Below are positions 10,297-18,987 of a DNA stretch of 64,000 nucleotides, one piece after another. Positions within the stretch are counted from its first letter, which is position 1. Every line of letters starts with the position of its first letter. The notes under the pieces are model-generated. The model searched no databases. It was not told the DNA's origin and saw only the letters and a list, made by a program, of their open reading frames with translations. This DNA comes from Leucobacter sp. UBA1945 (GTDB lineage Bacteria; Actinomycetota; Actinomycetes; Actinomycetales; Microbacteriaceae): the NCBI GenBank assembly GCA_002336855.1, contig DDEV01000116.1, positions 763 to 64,762 on the forward strand. Reading direction: 5' to 3'. Both the position numbers and the translations under genes were made by a program.

Positions 10297-10321
10297 TCCC
10301 CCACTATAAGCGATGGGAATG
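10294..10321. promoter_or_regulatory. Inverted repeat over the LysR start: candidate autoregulatory operator
   Basis: CATTCCC (10294-10300) and GGGAATG (10315-10321) form perfect 7-nt arms around a 14-nt centre. The repeat covers the LysR ATG and a TATAGT box (minus strand, near 10304-10309) that could be its -10 element. LysR proteins typically bind inverted repeats of this size in the promoter they control. The symmetry is seen directly; binding is inferred. Confidence 0.4.
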
Positions 10322-10347
10322 AAACACGCACCTTCTATTGATTAGGC

Positions 10348-11655
10348 TTATTCGTTGTTAGCCGCAGCGAATGCCGCGGCGTCGGCCTTGTCTTGCTCTG
10401 AGGCAACCAGTTGCCCGCAGGCCCCGTCGATCTCTTTGCCACGCGTGTCGCGCAGCGTGGTCGGGATGCCGGCTGCATTCAGGCGATCGACGAACTCGCG
10501 CGTCACTTCACGAGTCGAGCTCGTCCAGACCGAACCAGGTGTCGGGTTCAGCGGAATCGGGTTCACGTGCACCCAGCCACGGCCGCGAGCGTTCAGTTTG
10601 TCAGCCAGCAGCTCGGCACGCCACGCGTGGTCGTTCATGTCTTTGATCAGCGCATACTCGATCGAGACGCGACGGCCCGTGCGGTCGAAGTAGGCGCGAG
10701 CGGCGTCGAGCACCTCGTCGACCTTCCAGCGGCTGTTCACGGGAATCAATTCGTCGCGCAGCTGATCGTCGGGCGCGTGCAGTGAGAGCGCGAAGGTCAC
10801 CGGAATGTTCTCGTCGGCGAGCTTTCGGATCGCCGGGGCGAGGCCCACGGTCGACACCGTGATGCCACGCGCGCTCATGCCGAGCCCCTCCGGGGCGTCT
10901 GCCGCCATGCGGTGCACTGCAGTCATCACGCGCTTGTAGTTCGCGAGCGGCTCGCCCATGCCCATGAACACGATGTTGTTGACTCGCTCCGCCTCGGCTC
11001 CGTTGCCCTCTTCGCGAGCACGGCCAAGCCCTCCCTCAGCGATCACCCGGTTCGCCTGCACGACCTGGTCGAGAATCTCGGCGGTAGACATGTTACGAGT
11101 GAGGCCAGCCTGGCCGGTCGCACAGAAGGGGCAGTTCATGCCGCAGCCGCACTGGCTTGAGACGCAGAGGGTGATGCGCCCCGGGTATCGCATCAGCACC
11201 GACTCCACGAGCGCCCCGTCGAAGAGGCGCCACAGAAACTTGATGGTTGCGCCGTCATCGGTCACGAGGCGTTTCACCTCGGTGAGCAAGGGCGGAAAGA
11301 AGGCCTCGGCGAGATCGTCGCGGCGATCCTTCGGTAGATCCGTCATCTTCGCCGGGTCGCTCGTGTAGTGCTCGAAATAGTGCTTCGACAACTGCTTGGC
11401 GCGAAACTTCGGCAACCCGAGCTCGACTACCTTCGCCTCGCGCTCCTCAAGCGTCATGTCGGCGAGATGCTGCGGCGGCTGCTTCACGCGCGGCGAGGCG
11501 AACTGCAGCGTCGGTCGACCGTCGGGGCCGGTGAGCTGCGTCCAGCCCTCGGTGCGCGGGCGCGTTTGCGGCCTGGCCTCAGCGCTTCTCGGGCGCGTGC
11601 GAATCAACTTGCCCTGTTCGGGCTGGTTCTCGTGATTGAGCTTATTGGGATCCAC
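10348..11655 (-). CDS. rlmN: Dual-specificity 23S rRNA A2503 / tRNA A37 C2-methyltransferase
   Basis: RlmN is a radical SAM enzyme that methylates C2 of A2503 in 23S rRNA and A37 in some tRNAs. The 435-residue protein carries the iron-sulphur motif CGMNCPFC (around residues 165-175), the GMGEPL segment, the SLHAPDD motif and the C-terminal catalytic Cys in the ACGQL stretch. The first 65 residues, before the region homologous to other family members, are polar and basic and specific to actinobacteria. The start is a GTG at 11655 without a strong ribosome-binding site; a later start is possible. Confidence 0.94.
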   Translation of the reverse strand: MDPNKLNHENQPEQGKLIRTRPRSAEARPQTRPRTEGWTQLTGPDGRPTLQFASPRVKQPPQHLADMTLEEREAKVVELGLPKFRAKQLSKHYFEHYTSDPAKMTDLPKDRRDDLAEAFFPPLLTEVKRLVTDDGATIKFLWRLFDGALVESVLMRYPGRITLCVSSQCGCGMNCPFCATGQAGLTRNMSTAEILDQVVQANRVIAEGGLGRAREEGNGAEAERVNNIVFMGMGEPLANYKRVMTAVHRMAADAPEGLGMSARGITVSTVGLAPAIRKLADENIPVTFALSLHAPDDQLRDELIPVNSRWKVDEVLDAARAYFDRTGRRVSIEYALIKDMNDHAWRAELLADKLNARGRGWVHVNPIPLNPTPGSVWTSSTREVTREFVDRLNAAGIPTTLRDTRGKEIDGACGQLVASEQDKADAAAFAAANNE

Positions 11656-11719
11656 CTAACCATTCTCTCAGGAAATGCTGAGTCGCCTCTCATCCCCGGC
11701 AAGGAAGCGACCGAGCGTC

Positions 11720-12235
11720 TCAGAGCAGGCGTGACCTGATGAGAAAGCGCTTGCCCTCGGGTGCCTCGAGCGAGAAGCCACTGCCGCGGCCCGGGACAAC
11801 GTCAACGGTAAGATGCGTGTGCGCCCAGACCGCGAACTGCTCGCGCGACATCCAAAACCCGATCTCTCGTGGCGGCGCCAAGGTCGGGGCATGAGAAGGG
11901 GCCCGCAGTTCGAGTGTTCCGAGCAATACGTCCTGCCCTCCGATCTTGAATTCTCCGGCCGGGTAGCACATCGGCGAGCTGCCGTCGCAGCAGCCCCCCG
12001 ATTGGTGGAACATGAGCGGCCCGTGCAGCTCCCAGAGCCGGTTGATGAGGTCTAGTGCTGCTGGCGTGAAAGCCAACCGGCTTTCGAGCTCGCCCTCGAC
12101 CTCGGGGCGCGCTGCGACCGCTTCGGGATCAAGTGGGCCGAGCGTGCCGGCATCAGCTTGGCCGAGGCCAGCTGGGCCGGTGCCGAGCTCGCAAGAATCA
12201 TCTTCCTGCGCGGCTGCGGGCGTGGCGTCGGACAT
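11720..12235 (-). CDS. DUF779 family protein linked to aldehyde dehydrogenase
   Basis: The 171-residue protein has a 50-residue acidic, Gly/Ala-rich start and a conserved DUF779 core (about 55-171) with HQSGGCCDGSSPMC, the FWMSREQFAVWAHTHLTVDV block and a C-terminal EGKRFLIRSRL. The Cys and His residues (GCCDG, PMC, HTH) suggest a metal or redox site, but the biochemical role is unknown. DUF779 genes are almost always next to an ExaC/AldB-type aldehyde dehydrogenase, as here, so an accessory role for that enzyme is likely. GGAG lies 7 nt before the ATG. Confidence 0.85.
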   Translation of the reverse strand: MSDATPAAAQEDDSCELGTGPAGLGQADAGTLGPLDPEAVAARPEVEGELESRLAFTPAALDLINRLWELHGPLMFHQSGGCCDGSSPMCYPAGEFKIGGQDVLLGTLELRAPSHAPTLAPPREIGFWMSREQFAVWAHTHLTVDVVPGRGSGFSLEAPEGKRFLIRSRLL

Positions 12236-12253
12236 AGCAATCTCCGTTTCTGA

Positions 12254-12282
12254 GCGGTGGCCGGTGTCGGGCGGTGGCCGGT
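12254..12282. repeat. 12-nt direct repeat before the DUF779 gene
   Basis: GCGGTGGCCGGT occurs at 12254-12265 and again at 12271-12282, 17 nt apart centre to centre. It lies about 20-45 nt upstream of the DUF779 start. The spacing of less than two helical turns could suit a protein-binding pair or may be a chance duplication in GC-rich DNA. Confidence 0.5.
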
Positions 12283-12331
12283 TTGAGTCGCTGGTTGGTT
12301 ACGAGCGGCAACTTCGTGCAGGGTGTGCGGG

Positions 12332-12373
12332 CGGCACCTCGCTCCGGAACCCATGGGTCCGGGCGGGGTGCCG
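12332..12373 (-). other. Nested hairpin between the aldehyde dehydrogenase and DUF779 genes
   Basis: An outer stem CGGCACC (12332-12338) with GGTGCCG (12367-12373) encloses an inner near-perfect palindrome, CCGGAACCCATGGGTCCGG (12344-12362). It lies 27 nt after the dehydrogenase stop and lacks a T-run on the minus strand. It may therefore stabilise the upstream mRNA 3' end or reduce, rather than stop, readthrough into DUF779. The structure is seen in the sequence; its role is inferred. Confidence 0.5.
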
Positions 12374-12399
12374 GCCCGATAGCAGCGTGCGCCTCCGGC

Positions 12400-13923
12400 T
12401 TAGAAGAAGCCGTCGACTGTCTCCTGGTAGCTCACCAGCAGGTTCTTCGTCTGCTGGTAGTGGTCGAGCATCATCAGGTGGTTCTCACGACCAATACCGC
12501 TCGACTTGTAGCCGCCGAACGCTGCGTGCGCGGGATAAGCGTGGTAATTGTTCACCCACACGCGCCCAGCCTCGATCGCACGGCCCGCACGGTAAGCCGT
12601 GTTGCCGTTGCGGCTCCACACCCCAGCCCCGAGTCCGTACAGCGTGTCGTTCGCAATGCGCACGGCATCGTCGAAGTCGGTGAACGTCGTCGCCGAGACC
12701 ACGGGGCCGAAGATCTCCTCCTGGAAGATGCGCATTGAGTTATCGCCGCGAAAGATGGTCGGCTGAATATAGAAGCCGCCCGAGAGCTCGCCCCCGAGGT
12801 CGGCAATCCCGCCGCCCGTCAGCAGTTTGGCGCCCTCCTGCCGCCCGATATCGAGATAGGATTTGATCTTTTCAAATTGGTCGTTCGAGGCCTGCGCGCC
12901 CATCATCGTCTCGGTGTCGAGCGGGTTCCCCCGCACGATGCGCTGCGTGCGCTCCACCACCGCATCGAGGAAGTCGTCGGCGATTGACTCCTGGATCAGT
13001 GCGCGCGACGGGCACGTGCACACCTCTCCCTGGTTCAAGGCAAACATGCTAAAGCCCTCCTGGGCCTTCTGCCAGTACGCATCATCCTGGGCCATCACAT
13101 CGTCGAAGAAGAGGTTGGGGCTCTTCCCTCCAAGCTCGAGTGTCACCGGGATGATGTTCTCGGTGGCGTACTGCATAATCAGACGTCCGGTGGTGGTTTC
13201 GCCCGTAAACGCGATCTTGCGAATTCGCGGGCTCGTAGCCAACGGTTTGCCCGCCTCAACGCCGAAGCCGTTTACGATGTTCACCACGCCCGGGGGCAGC
13301 AGGTCACCGATCAGCTCGAAGAGCACCAAAATTGATGCGGGCGTCTGCTCGGCGGGCTTGATCACCACGCAGTTGCCCGCGGCCAGCGCCGGTGCGAGCT
13401 TCCAGGTCGCCATGAGGATCGGAAAGTTCCAAGGGATGATCTGTCCGACGACTCCGAGCGGCTCATGGAAGTGATAGGCAACGAGATCCTCGTTGATCTG
13501 AGAAATACCGCCCTCCTGCGCACGAATCGCCCCTGCAAAGTAACGGAAGTGATCGATTGCGAGCGGAATGTCTGCGTTGAGAGTTTCGCGCACCGCCTTG
13601 CCATTGTCCCAAGTTTCGGCCACCGCGATCATCTCGAGGTGCTGTTCGATGCGGTCCGCGATGCGGTTGAGAATCACGGCACGCTCGGCGGGGCTCGTCT
13701 TCGTCCACGTCGCAGCGGCGGCATGTGCCGCGTCCAGCGCGGCATCGATGTCTTCCGCGGTTCCGCGGGCAACCTCGCAAAACACCTTCCCGGTCACCGG
13801 GGTCACGTTTTCGAAATACTGGCCGCGCACCGGGGGCACCCATTGCCCGCCGATGTAGTGCTCGTAGCGGCTCCGGAATGTGACGAGTGAATCCGGCTGA
13901 CCCGGAGATGCGTATACGGTCAT
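12400..13923 (-). CDS. exaC: NAD-dependent (acet)aldehyde dehydrogenase, ExaC/AldB type
   Basis: The 507-residue enzyme oxidises short aldehydes to acids with NAD(P). It has the ALDH glutamate motif LELGGKSP, the cofactor-binding GFGVEAG and FTGETTTG segments, and catalytic Cys302 in GEVCTC, with a second Cys304 as usual in the ExaC/AldB group. Its length equals that of family members. ATG 13923 follows AGGAGCTCATC, a good ribosome-binding site; a longer frame to 13965 has none. The gene sits between a GAF-domain regulator and DUF779, the typical actinobacterial aldehyde module, so ethanol-, ethanolamine- or acetoin-derived acetaldehyde is a likely substrate. Confidence 0.92.
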   Translation of the reverse strand: MTVYASPGQPDSLVTFRSRYEHYIGGQWVPPVRGQYFENVTPVTGKVFCEVARGTAEDIDAALDAAHAAAATWTKTSPAERAVILNRIADRIEQHLEMIAVAETWDNGKAVRETLNADIPLAIDHFRYFAGAIRAQEGGISQINEDLVAYHFHEPLGVVGQIIPWNFPILMATWKLAPALAAGNCVVIKPAEQTPASILVLFELIGDLLPPGVVNIVNGFGVEAGKPLATSPRIRKIAFTGETTTGRLIMQYATENIIPVTLELGGKSPNLFFDDVMAQDDAYWQKAQEGFSMFALNQGEVCTCPSRALIQESIADDFLDAVVERTQRIVRGNPLDTETMMGAQASNDQFEKIKSYLDIGRQEGAKLLTGGGIADLGGELSGGFYIQPTIFRGDNSMRIFQEEIFGPVVSATTFTDFDDAVRIANDTLYGLGAGVWSRNGNTAYRAGRAIEAGRVWVNNYHAYPAHAAFGGYKSSGIGRENHLMMLDHYQQTKNLLVSYQETVDGFF

Positions 13924-14096
13924 GATGAGCTCCTCTGACTTCGTTGTCGAACCTGGAGCGCCCACTCGCGCCCCGGTGCGACGACGCTATCTCCGCAGGG
14001 GTTGCGCCGCCGTTGCGGCAACGTTGCATCTGCGTTGCACTACTAGCCACTGCGCGGGCCTACCCTGCGCTGCGCAGCTTCAAGCGCCGTGCCGGC

Positions 14097-15443
14097 TCAG
14101 CGCCGCAACTGCTCCAGTCGAGCGACGACCCGCGCGCGTTTCGGCGAAAGCTGCGGCAGCACCTGCAGGAGCGTCTGCCAGACCTGCGCATCTTCCTCAG
14201 CCCAGTGCTGCGCGTATTCGAACAGCAGATCTGGTGCCGCGGATTGCAGCATCGATTCACGCAGGGTGGCTTCGAGCTCGCCGCGCAGCTCTACTACGAT
14301 CGGCGATTCGGAGCCGATGAGCACCGGGCCGCCGTAGCTCGCCAGCGCGAGCCGATGCGCCCCCCGAGCGATCGCGGCGAGCGCATCGGTCGCGTCGACT
14401 TGCAGGAGACCATCGAGGCGGTAGGGGCGTGACTCGAGGCCCAACTGCACCCCGTGCACGGAGAAGAATTTGCGGAGCCGCACGAGCTCCGCCCGCAGCG
14501 TCTCTTGACTCTCGCGCTCCCCATAGACCTGTTGGGCGAGCGCAGCAGCGCTGAGCCCCTGCGGCGAGGTTGAGAGGGCGAGCAGGATCTCCGCGTGCCG
14601 GCGGGCGAGTTCGAGCAAGGCGACGCCGGTATCAAGCACGGCCTGCTCGCGGCCCATCACAATGAGCCTCGGCGAGATCGCAGCAGAGGCTCGGGGCCTG
14701 CCTGCGGACCGCTGCGGTTGTCGCGGCTCTGAGGTGCGTCTGCGCTCTTGCTCGACCCTGCGACGCATCGCCTCGAGTTTGAGTTCAGCCTCGACCGCGT
14801 GCCGCGTAGCCTCCACAAGCGGGAGCACGTGCGGCTCTGCGATGGCCTCACCCCCCGTGATGTCGATCACCCCGAGAATCGCCCCCGTCTCTGGGTCGTG
14901 CACCGGGGTCGCTGCGCAGCTCCATTGGTGCACCGCACGGCTGAAGTGCTCGGCACCGAACACTTGCATAGGGTGTCCGAGCGCAAGTGCGCTGCCCGGA
15001 GCGCTCGTTCCCACGGAGCGCTCGGACCAGTCCGTCCCCGCAACGAAGCCGATGTCTTCGGCCTTGGCACGGAGCTGCCGATCTCCGTCCACCCAGAGCA
15101 GCCGGCCCTGCGCGTCGCCCACGGCGACGATGAAGCCGGAATCGGCCGCTTCGTCGAGCAGCAACCGTTCGAGCACCGGAAGCGCCGCCGCGATCGGGTG
15201 GATACGACGGAGCTCCCGCAGTTCGTCGGCGCTGAGCGGCACCGCCCCAGGCTCCGCATTTGGGTCGATGGACTGATCGACGGAGCGCCGCCAGGACTGC
15301 AGGACAATCTCTCGGATCGAGCCCAGCGGCCCCCCGAAGCGCTGCGTCTCATTGCCAAGGAAGAGTTCGTAGGCACGCTCGATCTCCCTGCGGCGAGCTT
15401 CAGCGGATTCGCCGCGGCGCAGCGCGCGCCACTCTCGAGACAA
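14097..15443 (-). CDS. GAF-domain transcriptional regulator of the aldehyde module (AcoR-like, no AAA+ domain)
   Basis: The 448-residue protein begins with a helical region and a GAF domain (about 70-215) resembling the sensor half of AcoR: VLQSWRRSVDQSIDPNA, GFVAGTDWSERSVGTSAPGSALALG and the HCWSC-like PVHDPETGAILGVIDI. The C-terminal half has a winged-helix-like segment with QVYGERESQETLRAELVRLRKFF. The sigma54 AAA+ domain of AcoR is missing, as is usual in actinobacteria, which lack sigma54. TTG 15443 was chosen because GGAAGGAG lies 6 nt before it; an ATG at 15521 has no such site. It lies 173 nt upstream of the dehydrogenase gene, its probable target. Confidence 0.82.
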   Translation of the reverse strand: MSREWRALRRGESAEARRREIERAYELFLGNETQRFGGPLGSIREIVLQSWRRSVDQSIDPNAEPGAVPLSADELRELRRIHPIAAALPVLERLLLDEAADSGFIVAVGDAQGRLLWVDGDRQLRAKAEDIGFVAGTDWSERSVGTSAPGSALALGHPMQVFGAEHFSRAVHQWSCAATPVHDPETGAILGVIDITGGEAIAEPHVLPLVEATRHAVEAELKLEAMRRRVEQERRRTSEPRQPQRSAGRPRASAAISPRLIVMGREQAVLDTGVALLELARRHAEILLALSTSPQGLSAAALAQQVYGERESQETLRAELVRLRKFFSVHGVQLGLESRPYRLDGLLQVDATDALAAIARGAHRLALASYGGPVLIGSESPIVVELRGELEATLRESMLQSAAPDLLFEYAQHWAEEDAQVWQTLLQVLPQLSPKRARVVARLEQLRR

Positions 15444-15669
15444 CGACGGCTCCTTCCACGTACGGAATGCAGCCGAGTCTAGGCCGCACGCATGGCTTCG
15501 TCCACCGACTCGCCGCGACATCCCAGGCTTTGCCGGGCCGCGATCCGCGGCGCCCAGGCGAACCTCAGGAGAGCACACCGCAGCCCACCCCGTAAGTCGT
15601 GACGGCAGATTATGTAAAGCAGGCCACGAACGGTTTCGAAAGTCGAGGATCGGCACCTGTGAGGTTGGG

Positions 15670-16467
15670 TCATGCCACCGTGTTACGTAAAATGCCGATG
15701 CCTGATACCTCGACCTCAACCGAGTCACCGGCCTCGAGCTTGCCGACACCCGCGGGGGTGCCGGTCAAGATCACGTCGCCGGGCAGCAGCGTGAACGCTT
15801 CAGAGGCGTGCGCCACGATCCTCGCGACTGAGTGAATCAGGTGCGCCGTTGAACTGCTCTGCCGCACCTCGCCGTTCACTCGAGTCTCGATGTGCGCGTC
15901 GGCGAGATCGAGGTCGGTCTCGATGACGGGGCCGAGCGGGCAGAAAGTATCGAAACCCTTGGCACGCGTCCACTGACCGTCTTTCACTTGCAAGTCGCGA
16001 GCACTCACGTCGTTTGCACAGGTGAAGCCGAACACGACCTGCATGGCACGCTCGACCGGTACCTCTTTCGCCACCGCACCGATGACGACCGCGAGTTCAC
16101 CTTCGTATTCGACCTGCTCAGAGATGGCGGGCCGCACGATCGTCTCGCCTGGGCCGATCACCGAGGTGTTGGGCTTTAGAAACAGCAGCGGCTCAGCTGG
16201 CGGCTCGGCGGTGCCGATGCCCGTCACGTCTTTCATCTCTTCGACGTGATCGAGGTAGTTTTTGCCGACGCACACGATTTTTGAGCGCGGGATCACCGGG
16301 GCCAGCAGCCGCACCTCGCCAAAGGGTATGCGGCGGCCGGTGGTGTCGAAGCCGCTCGCCATCGGGTCGCCGAGCAACTCGACGATCTCGACGCCCTCGC
16401 CGTTTTCTGCTTGGTCGAGAATGCCGAAACCGATCTCGCCTTCGTAGCTGAAGCGCGCAACCTTCAT
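15670..16467 (-). CDS. Fumarylacetoacetate hydrolase (FAH) family protein
   Basis: The 265-residue protein has the FAH fold: a small N-terminal domain and a C-terminal domain with the metal site. Visible motifs are VGKNYLDHVEEM, the metal-binding ELAVVIG, the NDVSARDLQ and KGFDTFCPLGP blocks, and the LLPGDVILTGTPAGVG end. Members act as 2-hydroxyhepta-2,4-diene-dioate isomerases, acylpyruvases or oxaloacetate decarboxylases. The precise substrate cannot be told. It lies 9 nt after ilvE on the same strand. In actinobacteria this gene often follows the synthesis genes for branched-chain amino acids or precedes gltX, so a metabolite-repair role (oxaloacetate tautomer or acylpyruvate) is plausible. 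Confidence 0.88.
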   Translation of the reverse strand: MKVARFSYEGEIGFGILDQAENGEGVEIVELLGDPMASGFDTTGRRIPFGEVRLLAPVIPRSKIVCVGKNYLDHVEEMKDVTGIGTAEPPAEPLLFLKPNTSVIGPGETIVRPAISEQVEYEGELAVVIGAVAKEVPVERAMQVVFGFTCANDVSARDLQVKDGQWTRAKGFDTFCPLGPVIETDLDLADAHIETRVNGEVRQSSSTAHLIHSVARIVAHASEAFTLLPGDVILTGTPAGVGKLEAGDSVEVEVSGIGILRNTVA

Positions 16468-16476
16468 GCTGGGCGC

Positions 16477-17583
16477 CTACGCGGTCGCCGCAACGTCGGC
16501 GGCAACGATCTGATGCACCCAGCCATGCGGGTCTGCGACGGTGCCGAACTGAATGCCGGTGAGCTCTTCGCGCAGCGACATGGTGAGCTCGCCGGGAGCA
16601 CGATCACCGAAGTCGACCAGTGTGCCGCTCGCGGCCTTCAGCGCGCCGATCGGGGTGATCACTGCAGCGGTGCCGCACGCGAATGCCTCGACGATCGATC
16701 CGTCTGCAGCGCCCTCGCGCCACTCGCTCACGGTCACCTCGCGTTCGTCGACGCTCAACCCGCGATCTTTCGCGAGCTGGATCAGGCTGCGGCGCGTGAT
16801 GCCATCGAGAATGTTGCCATTGAGCGCCGGGGTAACGAGGTTGCCGTCTGCGCGCACGAGAAACAGGTTCATGCCGCCGAGCTCGTCGATCTGGTCTTTG
16901 GTTGCCGCGTCGGTGAAGAGCACCTGCGCGCAGCCGTTCTCTTGCGCAACCCGTGTGGGCAGCAGCGATGCGGCATAGTTGCCGCCGCACTTCGCAGCGC
17001 CGGTGCCGCCGCGGCCCGCGCGAGCGTGCTCTTCCGAGAGCCAGATCGAGACGGGCTTCACACCACCGGTGAAGTAGGGGCCCGCCGGGCTTGCGATGAC
17101 CATGAAGCGCGCCTTCTCTGCCGCGCGCACGCCGAGAAAGCTCTCATCAGAGATCATGAAGGGGCGCAGGTACAGGCTCTGGTCTTCACGCGAAGGCACC
17201 CAGTCGACATCGACGCGCACGAGCTCTTCGAGCGCGCGCACGAACAGCTCTTCTGGCAGTTCGGGCAGGGCGAGACGCTTCGCGCTCTCGTTCATTCGCT
17301 GCGCATTCGCCTCGGGGCGGAAAGTCACGACGTTGCCATTCTGGTGTCGGTACGCCTTGATGCCCTCGAAGATCTCTTGGCCGTAGTGCAACACCGACGC
17401 CGCGGGATCCATGGCGATCGGACCGTAGGGCATCACCTTGGCATCGTGCCACCCCTGCTCACGGGTCCACGAAATCGAGACCATATGATCCGTGAACACT
17501 TTTCCGAAGCCGGGGTCGACGAGCGCTGCTTCGCGCTCGGCAACGCTGCGCCTGGTTGCCGGTTGATGACTGAACTCGAGCAT
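16477..17583 (-). CDS. ilvE: Branched-chain amino acid aminotransferase
   Basis: This PLP enzyme catalyses the last step of Leu, Ile and Val synthesis. The 368-residue protein is of the class IV, actinobacterial IlvE size. Lys198 in AAKCGGNYAAS should bind PLP. Other family marks are YGQEIFEGIKAYR near residue 70, SLYLRPFM, and the phosphate-binding GTAAVITPIG near residue 300. It lies 49 nt downstream of leuB and 9 nt upstream of the FAH gene. I see no T-box or Leu-rich leader. Confidence 0.94.
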   Translation of the reverse strand: MLEFSHQPATRRSVAEREAALVDPGFGKVFTDHMVSISWTREQGWHDAKVMPYGPIAMDPAASVLHYGQEIFEGIKAYRHQNGNVVTFRPEANAQRMNESAKRLALPELPEELFVRALEELVRVDVDWVPSREDQSLYLRPFMISDESFLGVRAAEKARFMVIASPAGPYFTGGVKPVSIWLSEEHARAGRGGTGAAKCGGNYAASLLPTRVAQENGCAQVLFTDAATKDQIDELGGMNLFLVRADGNLVTPALNGNILDGITRRSLIQLAKDRGLSVDEREVTVSEWREGAADGSIVEAFACGTAAVITPIGALKAASGTLVDFGDRAPGELTMSLREELTGIQFGTVADPHGWVHQIVAADVAATA

Positions 17584-17632
17584 GGTCTTTCACTTTCTGC
17601 CGCGAGAAACCGCGGCCGTGGTAGGTAGAAGT

Positions 17633-18694
17633 CTAGGATCTCGGCGGCAGCTGTGCGATGATCGCGTCACCGATGCTCGCCGTGGGACGGGCACCGTCTG
17701 CTTTCGTCGCGAGGTCTGCCTGCACCGCCGCGCGCACGCGATCGGCCTCAGCAGCAAGCCCGAGATGGTCGAGCATGATGGCTGCTGAGAGAATTGCAGC
17801 GGTCGGGTCGGCCAGCTGCTTCCCTGCGATGTCGGGAGCTGAGCCGTGGACCGGTTCGAACATGCTCGGAAACTCACCGGTGGGATTGATGTTGCCACTG
17901 GCTGCGAGCCCAATGCCGCCGCCGATAGCGCCGGCCAGATCAGTGAGAATATCACCGAACAGGTTGTCGGTCACGATCACATCGAAGCGTGCGGGGTCTT
18001 GCACCATGAAGATGGTGGCAGCGTCGACGTGCATGTAGTCGACTGCGACATCGGGGTGCTCTGCGGCGACCGTCTCGACGACGCGCTGCCAGATTGCGCC
18101 AGCGTGCACGAGCACGTTGGTCTTGTGCACCCAGGTCAGCTTCTTGCGGGGTCGCTTCTCTGCCATCTCGAAGGCGTACCGCACCACGCGTTCAACACCG
18201 TACGCGGTGTTCACCGAGACCTCCGTCGCCACCTCTGCGGGGGTGCCCGCACGCAGGCGGCCGCCGTTGCCGGCGTAGGGGCCCTCGGTGCCCTCGCGGA
18301 CCACGACGAAATCGACCTCGCCGGGGTTCGCGAGTGTACTGGCAACTCCGGGGTACAGCCGGCACGGACGCACGTTGGCGTAGTGATCGAAGTCGAAGCG
18401 AAGCTTCAGCAGCAGGCCGCGCTCGATGTTTGCATTCTTGAGGCGAACATCACCGGGCGCTCCCCCGACCGCGCCGAAGAGAATCGCATCGTGCGCGGCG
18501 AGCGCGTCTTGCTCTGCCCCGGGAAGCGTCTCACCGGTCTCGAGATAGCGCTCTGCCCCGAGCTTGAACTCCGTGCGCTCGAGTGCCACATCGCCACCGA
18601 CGAGAACCGCATCGAGCACGCGGTTCGCCTCGCGAATGACCTCGGGCCCGATCCCGTCGCCTGGAATGACTGCGAGCTTGATGGTTCGTGGCAC
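17633..18694 (-). CDS. leuB: 3-isopropylmalate dehydrogenase
   Basis: The 353-residue protein oxidises 3-isopropylmalate in leucine synthesis. The first residues [15 protein letters not shown], the [16 protein letters not shown] loop, the [14 protein letters not shown] signature and the metal-binding [18 protein letters not shown] with GSAPDIAGK near the C terminus all match the actinobacterial LeuB. The start follows GGAGCACCC. The gene is divergent from the ABC exporter region and is followed by ilvE. The other leu genes are not in this window. Confidence 0.95.
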   Translation of the reverse strand: MPRTIKLAVIPGDGIGPEVIREANRVLDAVLVGGDVALERTEFKLGAERYLETGETLPGAEQDALAAHDAILFGAVGGAPGDVRLKNANIERGLLLKLRFDFDHYANVRPCRLYPGVASTLANPGEVDFVVVREGTEGPYAGNGGRLRAGTPAEVATEVSVNTAYGVERVVRYAFEMAEKRPRKKLTWVHKTNVLVHAGAIWQRVVETVAAEHPDVAVDYMHVDAATIFMVQDPARFDVIVTDNLFGDILTDLAGAIGGGIGLAASGNINPTGEFPSMFEPVHGSAPDIAGKQLADPTAAILSAAIMLDHLGLAAEADRVRAAVQADLATKADGARPTASIGDAIIAQLPPRS

Positions 18695-18830
18695 GGGTGC
18701 TCCTTCTGCGTCTTTGGGGTGCGTTCATTAGCTTAGCGCCCGATAAGCGAACCGGCGGCGAGCCCGTGAAAAGTCGCCCTTGCGCCCCCTCGTTAAATGT
18801 GGATAGTGTGAATCCTTGTAATCCCTACGA

Positions 18831-18889
18831 CCCGGAAAGGAGCAGGCCATGATCGATAACCGTGCATTCGCGGCCCCTGCTCTTCCGGG
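18831..18889 (+). promoter_or_regulatory. Long hairpin that buries the ribosome-binding site of the leader peptide
   Basis: The arm CCCGGAAAGGAGCAGGCC (18831-18848) contains the GGAAAGGAG ribosome-binding site of the small leader frame. It pairs with GGCCCCTGCTCTTCCGGG (18872-18889) inside that frame: seven pairs, a 2-nt bulge, seven pairs, then two more after a CC bulge. The loop of about 23 nt contains the ATG. This can switch leader translation on or off and so affect the downstream exporter. A short GC hairpin (GCGCC-GTC-GGCGC, 18956-18968) followed by CTCTTCTTTC lies just before the exporter start. The structure is read from the sequence; regulation is inferred. Confidence 0.6.
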
Positions 18890-18911
18890 CAACCCGCTGA
18901 CCGGACACTAG
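18849..18911 (+). CDS. 20-residue leader peptide upstream of the ABC exporter
   Basis: The frame encodes [20 protein letters not shown] and stops at TAG. It follows the strong ribosome-binding site GGAAAGGAG with 6-7 nt spacing and begins 139 nt before the first exporter gene. The C-terminal half, with three Pro residues and PGNPLTGH, could slow ribosomes. Leader peptides that control ABC drug exporters by ribosome-mediated attenuation are known (for example bmrB before bmrCD in Bacillus), but this one is not a sequence I can tie to a described family. Its start and stop are clear; the function is inferred from position and structure. Confidence 0.55.
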   Translation: MIDNRAFAAPALPGNPLTGH

Positions 18912-18987
18912 ACAGCGCGGCCACCGCCGCCCCACGTTCTCCATCTTCAGCTTCTGCGCCGTCGGCGCACCTCTTCTTTCAGGGATC

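Noticed and set aside
16477..18790. T-box or leucine attenuator before leuB or ilvE
   Set aside because: No specifier hairpin, T-box sequence or Leu-rich leader frame was seen in the short gaps.
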